A stretch of 64,000 nt of DNA from NCBI GenBank assembly GCA_020248945.1, contig JADCGQ010000023.1, positions 25,237 to 89,236 on the forward strand, written 5' to 3'. This stretch comes from Rubrivivax sp. Its GTDB lineage: Bacteria > Pseudomonadota > Gammaproteobacteria > Burkholderiales > Burkholderiaceae_C. Positions 38,613 through 46,805 of this stretch are shown in pieces. The translations under genes were made by a program, and so were the position numbers. The notes under the pieces were generated by a model. It was not told the DNA's origin. It searched no databases and was given only the letters and a program-made list of their open reading frames with translations. Numbering within the stretch: position 1 is the first letter of the stretch; each line of letters opens with the position of its first letter.

Positions 38613-38672
38613 GCCAGGTGAACAACCTACCCTGCTGCCTTTTTGTGCAGCAGAGGACGAGGAGTGATCACC

Positions 38673-40220
38673 ATGGACATGATTGGCAGGATCCGGCGTT
38701 TGCATTGCCGGAAGAAGAAGTCGGAGCGCGAGATCTCGCGCATCACGGGGCTGTCGCGTAACACGGTTGCGAAGTGGCTGCACGGCGAGGTTGATGGCCC
38801 GCCGAAGTATCGGCGCGGCGAGCAGCCGAACAAGCTCACGGTTTTCCATGAGGCGCTCAAGCAGGCGCTGAAGGCCGACGCTCGGCGGCCCAAGCCCGAG
38901 CGGCGCACGGCCAAGGCGCTGTACGCCGAGATCAAGGCGGCGGGCTACGACGGCGGCTACACCCGTGTGACCGACTTCATACGGGCATGGCGCCAGGGCG
39001 AGGGCCAGGGGGCTGCGGTCAATGCCTTCGTTCCGCTGGCCTTCGAGCTCGGCGAGGCTTACCAGTTCGACTGGAGCGAAGAGGGCCTCGTGGTGGGCGG
39101 CATCTACTACCGGGTGCAGGTCGCGCACATGAAGCTGTGCGCCTCGCGGGCGTTCTGGCTGGTGGCCTACCCCAGCCAGGGCCACGAGATGCTGTTCGAT
39201 GCCCACACGCGCTCGTTCGCCGCACTGGGCGGCGTGGCCCGGCGCGGCATCTACGACAACATGAAGACGGCGGTCGACAAGGTGAAGAAGGGCAAGGGCC
39301 GCGTCGTCAACGAGCGCTTCGCGACGATGTGCGCGCACTACCTGGTCGACCCCGACTTCTGCAACGTCGCCAGCGGCTGGGAGAAGGGGGTGGTCGAGAA
39401 GAACGTGCAGGACAGCCGCCGGCGCATCTGGATCGATGCCGCCAAGGTCAAGTTCGGCAGCTTCACCGAACTCAACGCCTGGCTGGCGGACCGGTGCCGG
39501 GCCCTGTGGGAGGAGGTCCGCCACCCCGAGCACGATCAGTTCAGCGTGGCCGAGATGCTGGAGCACGAGCGCTCGCACCTCATGCCCATGCCCAGGCCGT
39601 TCGACGGCTACGTCGAGAAGCCGGCGCGGGTATCCAGCACCTGCCTGGTGTCGGTGGCGCGCAACCGCTACTCGGTGCCGTGCGAGCTGCACGGTCAACT
39701 GGTCAGCACGCGGCTGTATCCGGCCAGCGTGGTGGTGGTGGCTGACGACAAGATCGTGGCCCGCCACGACCGGCTGAGCAATGCCGGCGAGACAAGGTAC
39801 GACTGGCAGCACTACATCCCGCTGCTGCAGAGGAAGCCCGGCGCGCTGAGGAACGGCGCGCCGTTCGCCGACATGCCCGAGCCGCTGCAGCGGCTGCGCC
39901 GAGGGCTGCTGCGCAACCCGGGTGGCGACCGCGTGATGGCGCAGGTGCTGGCCATCGTGCTGACGGCCGGCCTGGACGTGGTGCTGGTGGCGGTGGAATT
40001 GGCGCTGGAGACCGGGCCGCCGGGCAAGGTCAGCGTGGAGCATGTGGTCAACGTGCTGGGCAGGCTGAACGCGGTGCCTACGCCACCAACGGCGGCCACG
40101 CACTTGAAGACCACCACGCCGCCGCTTGCAGACACTGCGCGCTATGACACCCTGCGTGGCGATGGCAGCATCGCAGACGCCTTGGATGCCACCCCCGAGG
40201 GAGCCGGCCATGAAGCCTGA
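38673..40220 (+). CDS. istA: IS21-family transposase
   Basis: A 515-residue transposase. An N-terminal HTH ([17 protein letters not shown]) binds the multiple terminal repeats. The DDE core is visible as FDWSE (first Asp), GIYDNMK (second Asp) and [10 protein letters not shown] (Glu). GAGGAG lies upstream of the ATG at 38673. No frameshift is seen, so it may be active. It overlaps istB by 11 bases, the usual coupled arrangement. Confidence 0.95.
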   Translation: MDMIGRIRRLHCRKKKSEREISRITGLSRNTVAKWLHGEVDGPPKYRRGEQPNKLTVFHEALKQALKADARRPKPERRTAKALYAEIKAAGYDGGYTRVTDFIRAWRQGEGQGAAVNAFVPLAFELGEAYQFDWSEEGLVVGGIYYRVQVAHMKLCASRAFWLVAYPSQGHEMLFDAHTRSFAALGGVARRGIYDNMKTAVDKVKKGKGRVVNERFATMCAHYLVDPDFCNVASGWEKGVVEKNVQDSRRRIWIDAAKVKFGSFTELNAWLADRCRALWEEVRHPEHDQFSVAEMLEHERSHLMPMPRPFDGYVEKPARVSSTCLVSVARNRYSVPCELHGQLVSTRLYPASVVVVADDKIVARHDRLSNAGETRYDWQHYIPLLQRKPGALRNGAPFADMPEPLQRLRRGLLRNPGGDRVMAQVLAIVLTAGLDVVLVAVELALETGPPGKVSVEHVVNVLGRLNAVPTPPTAATHLKTTTPPLADTARYDTLRGDGSIADALDATPEGAGHEA

Positions 40221-41019
40221 CGTGCTGGTCGAACTCAAGGCGCTGCGCCTGCACGGCATGGCCGGCGCGTGGGCCGACCTGATCGAGCAAGGTGGCAACA
40301 CCGGCATCGAGTCCTCGCGTTGGTTGATCGAGCATCTGCTGCAGGCCGAAGGCACAGACCGTGCGATGCGCTCGGTCAGCCACCAGATGAAGGCCTCGAA
40401 ATTCCCCGTGCATCGCGACCTGGCGGGCTTCGACTTCGAGGTCTCGCCGGTGGACCGCAAGCTGGTGACCACGCTGGCCACGACGGCCTTCACCGACGAC
40501 GCGCACAACGTCGTTCTGGTGGGTGGTCCGGGCACGGGCAAAACGCACCTAGCCACGGCCATTGGCGTGGCCGGCATCACCCGGCAGGGCAAGCGTGTGC
40601 GCTTCTACTCCACGGTCGATCTGGTCAATGCGCTCGAGCAGGAGAAGGCGCAAGGCAAGGCGGGCCGCATCGCCACCAGCTTGCTGCGCCTGGACCTGGT
40701 CATCCTCGACGAGCTGGGCTACCTGCCCTTCAGCCAGGCCGGCGGGGCGCTGCTGTTCCACCTGCTCAGCCGCCTGTACGAGCACACCAGCGTGATGATC
40801 ACGACCAACCTGGACTTCGCCGAATGGTCCAGCGTCTTCGGGGACGCGAAGATGACCACGGCGCTGCTGGACCGCCTCACGCACCACTGCCACATCGTGG
40901 AAACCGGCAACGAGTCGATCCGCTTCAGCCGCAGCACGGCCGAGGCCAAGAAGCGGATCAAGGCGCGCGAGCAGACGCGCAAGAGCCCGAAGACCGACGC
41001 TGAGGCCGACCCGTTCTGA
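40210..41019 (+). CDS. istB: IS21-family ATP-binding helper protein
   Basis: A 269-residue AAA+ ATPase that assists IstA in target selection. Walker A is [11 protein letters not shown] and Walker [12 protein letters not shown], with [13 protein letters not shown] as sensor region. DnaC-like N-terminal helices precede them. The frame is intact and starts within the istA end. Confidence 0.95.
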   Translation: MKPDVLVELKALRLHGMAGAWADLIEQGGNTGIESSRWLIEHLLQAEGTDRAMRSVSHQMKASKFPVHRDLAGFDFEVSPVDRKLVTTLATTAFTDDAHNVVLVGGPGTGKTHLATAIGVAGITRQGKRVRFYSTVDLVNALEQEKAQGKAGRIATSLLRLDLVILDELGYLPFSQAGGALLFHLLSRLYEHTSVMITTNLDFAEWSSVFGDAKMTTALLDRLTHHCHIVETGNESIRFSRSTAEAKKRIKAREQTRKSPKTDAEADPF

Positions 41020-41215
41020 TCGAGCGCCGCGCGGGGGAAGCCGCTACGGGCTACGCCCTGCGCGTCATCCCCCGCGCGATCAACACAGCACCAAGGAGGT
41101 CAACGAAACACTGCAGGACCTAAACTTATCCACAGCCGACCCTCTCAAAGTCGGCTTCCACCCCTGGCTCAATATTCGGTCGGCGCGGTGGCTCAGATTT
41201 GGATCGGCACCGACA

Positions 41216-41926
41216 GGCTACCAAGCTGAGGAGGTCCTGACGGCCATCGGGCAGACCGATCCGCAGGCAGTGCTGGCTTTCCTCATGGACCGTGTCCGCG
41301 CCGAGCGCGACCGCGAGGATCGCCAGAACGCAGATGGCGACGACGACGAGGATCGCTTCGAGGCGATCCCGTACAACCTGCACACGATCGACAAGCTGTT
41401 GTCGCCGATGCCTGGCGAGTTGCTGCGTGCTGTGCGGGCGGAGTTCAATCCCGATGAAGCGGGCATGTTCCCGTACTACGCCGGCGCACGCCTCATCAAG
41501 GCCGTGTTCCCAGAGTTCGACCCCGCCTTGCAGGCTGCGCTGTTGTCGTTTACCAAGACCGGCCATCCGACGGACACGGACTTTGTGATCGGGGTGGTTC
41601 GTACCTTTGGCGGGGAAGTGCCGATCCTCGACATCTGCAAGGAGATCATCAAGGTGGTCCCCGAGCGTTCCAGTGCATGGAATGAGGTGGCGGCTGCCCT
41701 CGAGAGCACTGGCGTCGTAACCGGCGAGTACGGCATCGTTCACGCCTACGAGACCAAGCGCGAAGAGATCGCCGCCTGGAAGAGTGATGAGCACCCGCGG
41801 GTACAGTCCTTCGCGGTCTGGCTGACGGAGAGCCTCGACCAGAAGATCGTCAGGGAGCGGCAACGAGCAGAGGCGGGTGTAGCGCTGCGCAAGCACCGCT
41901 ACGGCGTCAGCAAGGACCAGCCTTAG
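41216..41926 (+). pseudogene. 3' fragment of an unrecognised gene
   Basis: The frame is open from the last IS base onward and codes for about 236 residues ending at a natural stop, so this is the C-terminal piece of a longer protein whose 5' part is gone. ATG 41270 (within the fragment) could give a free-standing protein. It is acidic (DGDDDEDRF) and alpha-helical, with a C-terminal run that resembles the end of HEAT-type repeat proteins (ESLDQKIVRERQRAEAGVALRK). Base composition is clearly lower in GC than the region to the left of the IS, as in the island that follows. No function is assigned. Confidence 0.6.
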
Positions 41927-42146
41927 CGCACTAGACCCCTTAGCGCGTTGCAGTTCGCGGCTAAGTAGTGCTGCAAGTCCGACAGACGGAGAAGCAGTCG
42001 GTGATGCGGCGCCTGCCGGATCGCGGGAGTCCAGCGACCGCAGCACCTCGTGAGGGAGCCATCCGAGTCAGTGCTGGCCGAAGTGCCCAATGACCGCTTG
42101 TTGGCAATCAGCGTGAGTACGCCCACTGGCGCTCACCGGCAGCAAC
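41927..42146. other. Intergenic sequence leading into the left direct repeat
   Basis: No gene is seen. The part from about 42031 is weakly similar to 63199-63319 (shared GAGTCCA-CGACCGC and CGACCGCTTG-TG), so the homology with the right-hand copy extends beyond the 149-bp near-identical core in a diverged form. Confidence 0.5.
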
Positions 42147-42295
42147 CGCTGTATGGCTGCCCCTCGCACCACAGCATCGCTCGCACACACCCAGAGCCCA
42201 GGAAGCCACGCTCCATAGGTAAGCCGCAGCTCAGTCTCAGCAACTCCTGCGCGCCAGTCTCATTACTTCTGCGCGAGTCTCAACAACTATTGCGC
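42147..42295. repeat. Left copy of the 149-bp direct repeat bracketing the arsenic island
   Basis: Matches 63320-63468 with three visible differences. The right part has three iterated units beginning AGTCTCA at 42233, 42256 and 42276, each ending in TGCGC. The last 59 bases form the 3' end of the aqpS reading frame. The units look like iterated transposase-binding sites at an IS end. Confidence 0.9.
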
Positions 42296-42977
42296 GCAAC
42301 GCCTCCGCCACGCCGGGTCGGGTCTCCAGACGCGGGCGCTCGTTGAGCAGCCCGTGAAGGAAGGCACCGATGCCCGCGCCGGCCAATTGCGCAAGCACGA
42401 AGGCGATCGCGCTGCCCGGTGCGATGCCGGCAAAACTGTCGCTGAACATGCGGCCGAACACGGCCGCCGGGTTGGCGAAGGAAGTGGACGCGGTGAACCA
42501 GTAGGCCGCACCGATGTAGGCGGCGACCCTCGGCGCGGCACGCCCGCTGGGTGCCCGCAGGATGACCATCAGCAAGCCGGCCGTCGCCACAACCTCGGCG
42601 ATCCACTGGCCCGTCCCGGAGCGGACCTTCAGCGAGAGCTGGAGCCACTGGATGTCGAACATGACGTGAGCCAAGCATGCGCCGAGAACGGCCCCCAGCA
42701 GCTGCGCTCCCACATAGGGTGCAAGCCAGGTCTTCGGCAGCTCACCCCGCCAGGCCATCACTGCGCTGACGGCGGGATTGAAGTGCGCCCCGCTGACCGG
42801 GCCGAAGACCTCGATCAGGGCATACAGCCCGCCCACGGTGGCCAGGGTGTTGGCCAGCAGCACGATCGCCCCGTTGCCGCCCGCCAGTCGCTCGGCCATG
42901 ATGCCCGAGCCGATGACGACGGCCAGCAGCAGCATCGTTCCGATGGTTTCGCCGGCCAGCTTGCGGGCAAGGCCCAT
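42237..42977 (-). CDS. aqpS: MIP-family aquaglyceroporin of the ars operon (AqpS type)
   Basis: A 246-residue channel with six membrane helices and the two pore motifs HFNPAVS and FANPAAV. MIP channels beside arsC, as in Sinorhizobium aqpS, let arsenite formed by the reductase leave the cell down its gradient; no ArsB or Acr3 pump is present here, which makes this the likely exit. The last 18 residues (from AIVVETRAE) are encoded by the direct repeat, so the original C-terminus was probably replaced. It follows arsC by 2 bases. Confidence 0.88.
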   Translation of the reverse strand: MGLARKLAGETIGTMLLLAVVIGSGIMAERLAGGNGAIVLLANTLATVGGLYALIEVFGPVSGAHFNPAVSAVMAWRGELPKTWLAPYVGAQLLGAVLGACLAHVMFDIQWLQLSLKVRSGTGQWIAEVVATAGLLMVILRAPSGRAAPRVAAYIGAAYWFTASTSFANPAAVFGRMFSDSFAGIAPGSAIAFVLAQLAGAGIGAFLHGLLNERPRLETRPGVAEALRAIVVETRAEVMRLARRSC

Positions 42978-42979
42978 GT

Positions 42980-43486
42980 TCAGTTCCTCGCGATGTCGGC
43001 CAGTGCCAGTTCCAGCTCCGCCCTGCCCATGGTGTGCAGCGGCAGCTGTAGCAGCTGCAGCATCCGGTAGCCGATGGCCTGGCGGGTGAGGTCGAATGCA
43101 CGCCGCTTGCCGTCGTCGCCGCCGTCCGCGTTAGACGGATCCGGGTAGCCCCAGTGCACCTTCGCCGGCGAGCCGCCCGTGCCCTCGAAGAAAACCGGGC
43201 ACTGCTCGGCAGCGGCGCTGTCGCAGACGGTGATCACGATCGACAGCGGAGGGGCGCCTTCGGCGCTGAATTCGTCCCAGCTCTTGCTGCGTACGCCATC
43301 ACTGGCGACTCCGGCTCTTTCCAGCGCCTCCAGCGCAAAAGGGTTGATGCGGCCGCTGGGCGCACTGCCGGCGCTGTGGGCCTGCACGTCCTTGCCGAGG
43401 CGCCTTGCCCAGTGGTTGAGCATTCCCTCGGCGAGCACGCTGCGCGCCGAGTTGTGGGTACACAGGACGAGTACGTGGGTCGTCAT
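42980..43486 (-). CDS. arsC: Arsenate reductase, low-molecular-weight phosphatase type
   Basis: A 168-residue enzyme reducing arsenate to arsenite. The anion-binding loop CTHNSARS holds the nucleophile Cys9; VITVCD and EQCPVF carry the two cysteines that complete the disulfide relay. RINPFALEALERAGV and RSKSWDEFS are present as in intact family members. It appears to be the working reductase of the operon, in contrast to the damaged copy upstream. Confidence 0.93.
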   Translation of the reverse strand: MTTHVLVLCTHNSARSVLAEGMLNHWARRLGKDVQAHSAGSAPSGRINPFALEALERAGVASDGVRSKSWDEFSAEGAPPLSIVITVCDSAAAEQCPVFFEGTGGSPAKVHWGYPDPSNADGGDDGKRRAFDLTRQAIGYRMLQLLQLPLHTMGRAELELALADIARN

Positions 43487-43487
43487 C

Positions 43488-43925
43488 TCAGCGGGCCCCG
43501 ATGTCTTGCACCTGTTTGCGCAGGGCCATGCTGTCCAAACTCTGGATGGGCAAGGAGAGCATCAGATTCAGCTGGCGCCTCACCGTGATCGCGGCGTCGA
43601 GGAAGGCCCGGGCCTTGACCGCGTCCGACCCTTCCATTGATGCAGGTTCAGGCATGCCCCAATGCGCCGTCATGGGCTGCCCCGGCCACACGGGGCAGAC
43701 CTCGCATGCCGCCTGGTCGCAGACCGTCAACACGAATTCCAACTCAGGCGCGCCGGGCGCGGCAAACTCCCCCCCAGGTCTTATTGCGCAGCCCGTCGGT
43801 TGGCTGCCAGCAGAACACGCGCGGAAACCGCCCATGCCCATGTCGTTCAGCAGCGCCTCGGCCAGGATCGAGCGGGCCGAGTTGCCGGTGCTGATGAAAA
43901 GCACGTTGTAGATCTTGTCGCCCAC
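43488..43925 (-). CDS. Degenerate arsenate reductase-like protein (Cys to Ser, internal deletion)
   Basis: A 145-residue product from GTG 43925. The anion loop reads STGNSARS: the nucleophile Cys is Ser12 (AGC codon). Between AGSQPTG and EFAAPGAPELEF about 20 residues normally present (the region NPFALE...LRNKTW) are missing. The bases for LRNKTWG are still there but out of frame, and a run of seven Gs, one more than needed, restores the frame. Later cysteines (LTVCD, EVCPVWPG) remain. It lies 2 bases before the intact arsC. As an enzyme it is almost certainly dead; a binding role is possible. Confidence 0.85.
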   Translation of the reverse strand: MGDKIYNVLFISTGNSARSILAEALLNDMGMGGFRACSAGSQPTGCAIRPGGEFAAPGAPELEFVLTVCDQAACEVCPVWPGQPMTAHWGMPEPASMEGSDAVKARAFLDAAITVRRQLNLMLSLPIQSLDSMALRKQVQDIGAR

Positions 43926-43935
43926 GGCCTGGTCC

Positions 43936-44421
43936 TTAGCAGCAAGAGGAAGTCGATGGAGAGGCCTTGACTGGCATGCTCAGAGGCGTGCCGAGCGAGG
44001 CCTGCGCTGAGCAGCACGCCGACGATGGCGAGGCAGCAGCTTGCTGCTCGCTGAACACGGGAATGCTGCCCAAGGTATGGAACTGCTCCCAGGCGATGCC
44101 CTGCGGGTCGGTGATCCAGTACTTGTCGCTGCGCGCGTAGCAGCAGGTCGTCTCGCCATCGTCGAGCAGCGCCATGTCCGCGGCCTGTGCTCGCGTTTTC
44201 AGCTCCTGCAGCTCTTCCTCGCTGTCGGCCTGGATGCCGAGATGGTCCACGCCCAGCTTCGCGCCGCGGGTGGAGATGGCGAAGTTGATCCTGGGGTCTT
44301 CCAGCATCCACTTCGCGTAGTCGGTCTCGACGCGGGTCGGCTCGGCGCCGAACATCTTCGAATAGAAAGCGATGCTCTTGTCGAGCTCTTCGACGTGGGC
44401 GTGAACGTGGAAACGTTTCAT
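43936..44421 (-). CDS. arsI: ArsI/CadI-family C-As lyase (VOC dioxygenase)
   Basis: A 161-residue type I extradiol dioxygenase that splits the carbon-arsenic bond of trivalent organoarsenicals such as methylarsenite. Metal ligands would be His5, His60 (GVDHLG) and Glu112 (WEQFH); the arsenic-binding cysteine pair is Cys93-Cys94 (TTCCYA). The C-terminus carries two more Cys pairs-like groups (SACC, SCC). Position and order (arsR-arsI) are usual. Its presence implies that methylated arsenic is met or made by the cell. Confidence 0.9.
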   Translation of the reverse strand: MKRFHVHAHVEELDKSIAFYSKMFGAEPTRVETDYAKWMLEDPRINFAISTRGAKLGVDHLGIQADSEEELQELKTRAQAADMALLDDGETTCCYARSDKYWITDPQGIAWEQFHTLGSIPVFSEQQAAASPSSACCSAQASLGTPLSMPVKASPSTSSCC

Positions 44422-44440
44422 TTTGCGGCTCCGTGAGGTG

Positions 44441-44764
44441 TCAGCACTTGCAGGTGGCGTCGGCTTCGGCAGCGCACGCGGCGCCTTCGCAGCAGTTGTC
44501 GGTGAGGTAGCCCAGCAGGGCGTTCATGCGCTCGTACGCTGCCCGGTAGATGATGTTTCGGCTGGCACGCTCCTGCGTGACCAGCCCGGCGTGGACGAGC
44601 TCCTTCAAGTGGAAGGAAAGCGTGTTCGGCCGAATGCCCATGCCTTCGGCCATGGCGCTCGGCGTCAGACCCGCCTGCCCGTTGACCACAAGCGCGCGGA
44701 ACACCTTCAAGCGAACCGGCTGCGCCAGTGCAGCCAGCGATCGCACCACCTCTTGTTCATCCAT
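44441..44764 (-). CDS. arsR: ArsR-family arsenic-responsive repressor
   Basis: A 107-residue winged-helix repressor. The HTH is PSAMAEGMGIRPNTLSFHLKEL. The sensor cysteines are C-terminal (NCC at 91-92, then Cys97 and CKC), like the Acidithiobacillus-type ArsR rather than the plasmid R773 type. ATG 44764 is preferred; a TTG 12 bases upstream is possible. It is the first gene of arsR-arsI-arsC-arsC-aqpS and should repress the operon until As(III) binds. Confidence 0.92.
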   Translation of the reverse strand: MDEQEVVRSLAALAQPVRLKVFRALVVNGQAGLTPSAMAEGMGIRPNTLSFHLKELVHAGLVTQERASRNIIYRAAYERMNALLGYLTDNCCEGAACAAEADATCKC

Positions 44765-44788
44765 AAGTCCACGCAACTGGAATCGCAG

Positions 44789-44816
44789 AATCTAAGCAAG
44801 AACCATCGAAAACCAA
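44789..44816 (-). promoter_or_regulatory. Possible arsR operon promoter
   Basis: On the minus strand TTGGTT, a 16-base spacer and TAGATT lie 25 bases upstream of the arsR ATG. The AT content is higher than the surroundings. No clear ArsR palindrome could be picked out by eye. Confidence 0.35.
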
Positions 44817-44908
44817 GACCAGCTGTGCGCCGAACTCAAGCCCGGGTCAAGTCGGGGGGCCAGGTCTTTGCCCGCCAAACCGGCACCGAGCTCGCCTCGG
44901 CGCGACGA

Positions 44909-45559
44909 TCAATCGGGCGCCACGCGCTGCGCGCGCCGCCAGTGCTTGGACACGCCCGACCACACAAGCGGCAGCAGCGAGATCGCGATGATGGCGAGAA
45001 TGACCCTGCTTAGGTTGTCGCGCACCAAGGGCAGGTCGCCGACGAACCAGCCCAAGCCGGTGAGGGAGCCCACCCAGAGCAGAGCGCCGAGCACGTTCCA
45101 TTTCGTGAAGACGCTCCAGTTCATGCGCGCGAAGCCGGCGGCAAACGGTGCAAAGGTGCGCAGCACCGGTACGAAGCGCGCGATCACGATCGTGCGCGGG
45201 CCGTGGCGATCGAACCAGCGGTGCGTGTGTTCGTGGCCGCGGCGCACCAGCGGCAGCCGGCGCATCAGCGCGGCGCCACAGCCTCGGCCGATGGCGTAGT
45301 TGAGCGCATCGCCGGCAATCGCCGCTGCAACGAGCACGGGCGCGACGAGCGTCAGGTCCACCAGCCCGGCACCGCAGAACACGCCGACGATGAACAGCAT
45401 CGAGTCGCCGGGCAGGAAGGGGAACACGACCAGGCCGGTCTCCGCGAAGACGATCAACGCCAGGATGGCTACCGCCCATGCTCCATGCGCCTGCAGCCAC
45501 AGGCGCAGGTGCTGATCGAAGTTCGCGAGCAGGTCGATGAAGTAGTACACGAGGTCCAC
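44909..45559 (-). CDS. DedA/SNARE-associated (VTT domain) membrane protein
   Basis: A 216-residue inner-membrane protein of the DedA family, now thought to move undecaprenyl phosphate or phospholipids across the membrane. The family motifs are FAETGLVVFPFLPGDSML with the conserved Glu, and RFVPVLRTFAPFAAG with the conserved Arg residues. GTG 45559 is chosen so that the gene does not overlap the outer-membrane protein gene upstream; a longer ATG start at 45610 exists. It is the last gene of the lipid-related minus-strand series. Confidence 0.85.
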   Translation of the reverse strand: MDLVYYFIDLLANFDQHLRLWLQAHGAWAVAILALIVFAETGLVVFPFLPGDSMLFIVGVFCGAGLVDLTLVAPVLVAAAIAGDALNYAIGRGCGAALMRRLPLVRRGHEHTHRWFDRHGPRTIVIARFVPVLRTFAPFAAGFARMNWSVFTKWNVLGALLWVGSLTGLGWFVGDLPLVRDNLSRVILAIIAISLLPLVWSGVSKHWRRAQRVAPD

Positions 45560-45572
45560 GGGCCGATGCCTT

Positions 45573-46805
45573 TCACCAGGAGTGGCTGACTTCGATGAAG
45601 GCCAGCGCATTACTTCGCAGGTTGCCCAGATAGCTGTCGGCAGGGCCGAAGCTGCGTTCAGCCCCGGCAGACAGCCGCAGGCTGTCGCTCAGCGAGTGGC
45701 TCCAGCGCAGACGCAGCAGGCCGTCATCGCGTGGGCGGACGTGCACGATCAACAGCTCCAGATCGCCGCGTTCGCCATCGATGCGTCGCGCCCATCGCAG
45801 TGTCCAGCCGCGTTGGCTGCGGTCGATCTCGTTGGACAGCAAGGCCTGCGCCTGCTGGACCCCGACCAACGCCGCCGTCGCTGGCGGCTGCAGCTCGCCG
45901 CGGAGGCTCTTGAAAAAGCCTTGCACCGACACCGTGTCCGTGCTGCCGGCGGCCCATTCGAGCTGAAGCACGCCCGCCACCCACGGGCGGCGCTGCGCCT
46001 GCAGCGCCGAGCCCGCAGCAGCGTAGTCGGCCCAGGCGGCTTCGGCACGCCAGACGCGCGGGCCCTCGCTGATGGCCACATCGGCGCCGATGAGCCGCAG
46101 GCGGGTGGCCGTCTGGCCAATCCGAACCCCCGTGGCGTCTGCGCCGCGCACCACCAGCGTCGGATGCAAGTCGATGCCGTCAATGACGCTGACCGAGCCG
46201 TCCAGGCCGGACCCCATCAGCTCGTACTTGACGGCCGAAGAGACCCGCGAACGCGGGCGCCCGTCCAGCAGCGTGACACCCGGCTGCTTGATGAAGGGCA
46301 CACGATGGAAGCGGCGCGGATCGGTGGCGTGCAACTGCAGCCGCCCCGGCCCCAGGGCGCAGTCGAGGTGCAGGCCCCACACACCGAGCCGCTGCTCGGT
46401 GTCCTTGGGCGTGAGGCGCCTGAAGTCGGTGGGCGTGAGCTGGTCGGTGGGGTTGATGACGTCGGTTCGGCCCCAGGCCACGACCCGCTTGCCCAGCGCG
46501 GGCGAACAGGGCAGCCGCAGCGAAAGCAGCGCCTCTCGGGCGCCGGCGAGGGCTTGGCGACCATCGGCCGAAGGCCGGCTGTAGGCGCTGGCCCACAGGT
46601 CGGCGCGCATCTTCACCGCCGGCAGCGCAGTCCAATCGACACTCAGCCCGCCCCGTGCTGCAGCGATGCCCGACTGCTCATCCAGCTCGCGGTTGCCACT
46701 CCATGCGCCGAGCGCGACCTCGCCCCCCCACCGCGGTGCTTCGGAAGCCTGCGCGCCTGCCACCAGCGCCAGCGCGGCCAAGGTTTCAGTTGCCCGCCAG
46801 CGCAT
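45573..46805 (-). CDS. Outer-membrane beta-barrel protein
   Basis: A 410-residue protein with a signal peptide (cleavage near AQAS) and many alternating amphipathic strands, ending in an aromatic C-terminus (LAFIEVSHSW) as barrel proteins do. NPTDQLTPTDFRRLTP is a distinctive conserved-looking segment, reminiscent of the DUF1302/porin-like proteins that accompany MMPL exporters. Its ATG overlaps the end of the MMPL-LolA gene by 20 bases, so the two are translated together. A likely outer-membrane exit or acceptor for that exporter's cargo. Confidence 0.75.
   Translation of the reverse strand: MRWRATETLAALALVAGAQASEAPRWGGEVALGAWSGNRELDEQSGIAAARGGLSVDWTALPAVKMRADLWASAYSRPSADGRQALAGAREALLSLRLPCSPALGKRVVAWGRTDVINPTDQLTPTDFRRLTPKDTEQRLGVWGLHLDCALGPGRLQLHATDPRRFHRVPFIKQPGVTLLDGRPRSRVSSAVKYELMGSGLDGSVSVIDGIDLHPTLVVRGADATGVRIGQTATRLRLIGADVAISEGPRVWRAEAAWADYAAAGSALQAQRRPWVAGVLQLEWAAGSTDTVSVQGFFKSLRGELQPPATAALVGVQQAQALLSNEIDRSQRGWTLRWARRIDGERGDLELLIVHVRPRDDGLLRLRWSHSLSDSLRLSAGAERSFGPADSYLGNLRSNALAFIEVSHSW

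Larger units (their letters stand above)
38556..41215. mobile_element. IS21-family insertion sequence
   Basis: A 2660-bp element with istA and istB. The ends are inverted repeats starting TGTTGGCGCC and, from the right, TGTCGGTGCC, with the motif CTGAGCCA repeated twice inside each end, as IS21 elements have multiple terminal repeats. The left flank is a lipoprotein gene and the right flank an unrelated gene fragment. No matching 4-8 base duplication is seen (left flank GGGCGCC, right flank GGCTACC), so the copy sits at a recombination or deletion junction. Confidence 0.95.

Noticed and set aside
36945..40592. Long minus-strand open frame across the PKD lipoprotein and istA
   Set aside because: It runs antisense through two well-supported genes and across the IS boundary, so it cannot be an evolved gene.
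38546..41225. Target site duplication around the IS21 element
   Set aside because: The 8 bases on each side do not match, even when the inverted repeats are extended by two bases.
42237..44764. Arsenite pump gene (arsB or acr3) in the ars operon
   Set aside because: The membrane protein of the operon has NPA motifs and six helices of a MIP channel; no ArsB or Acr3 sequence is present in the window.
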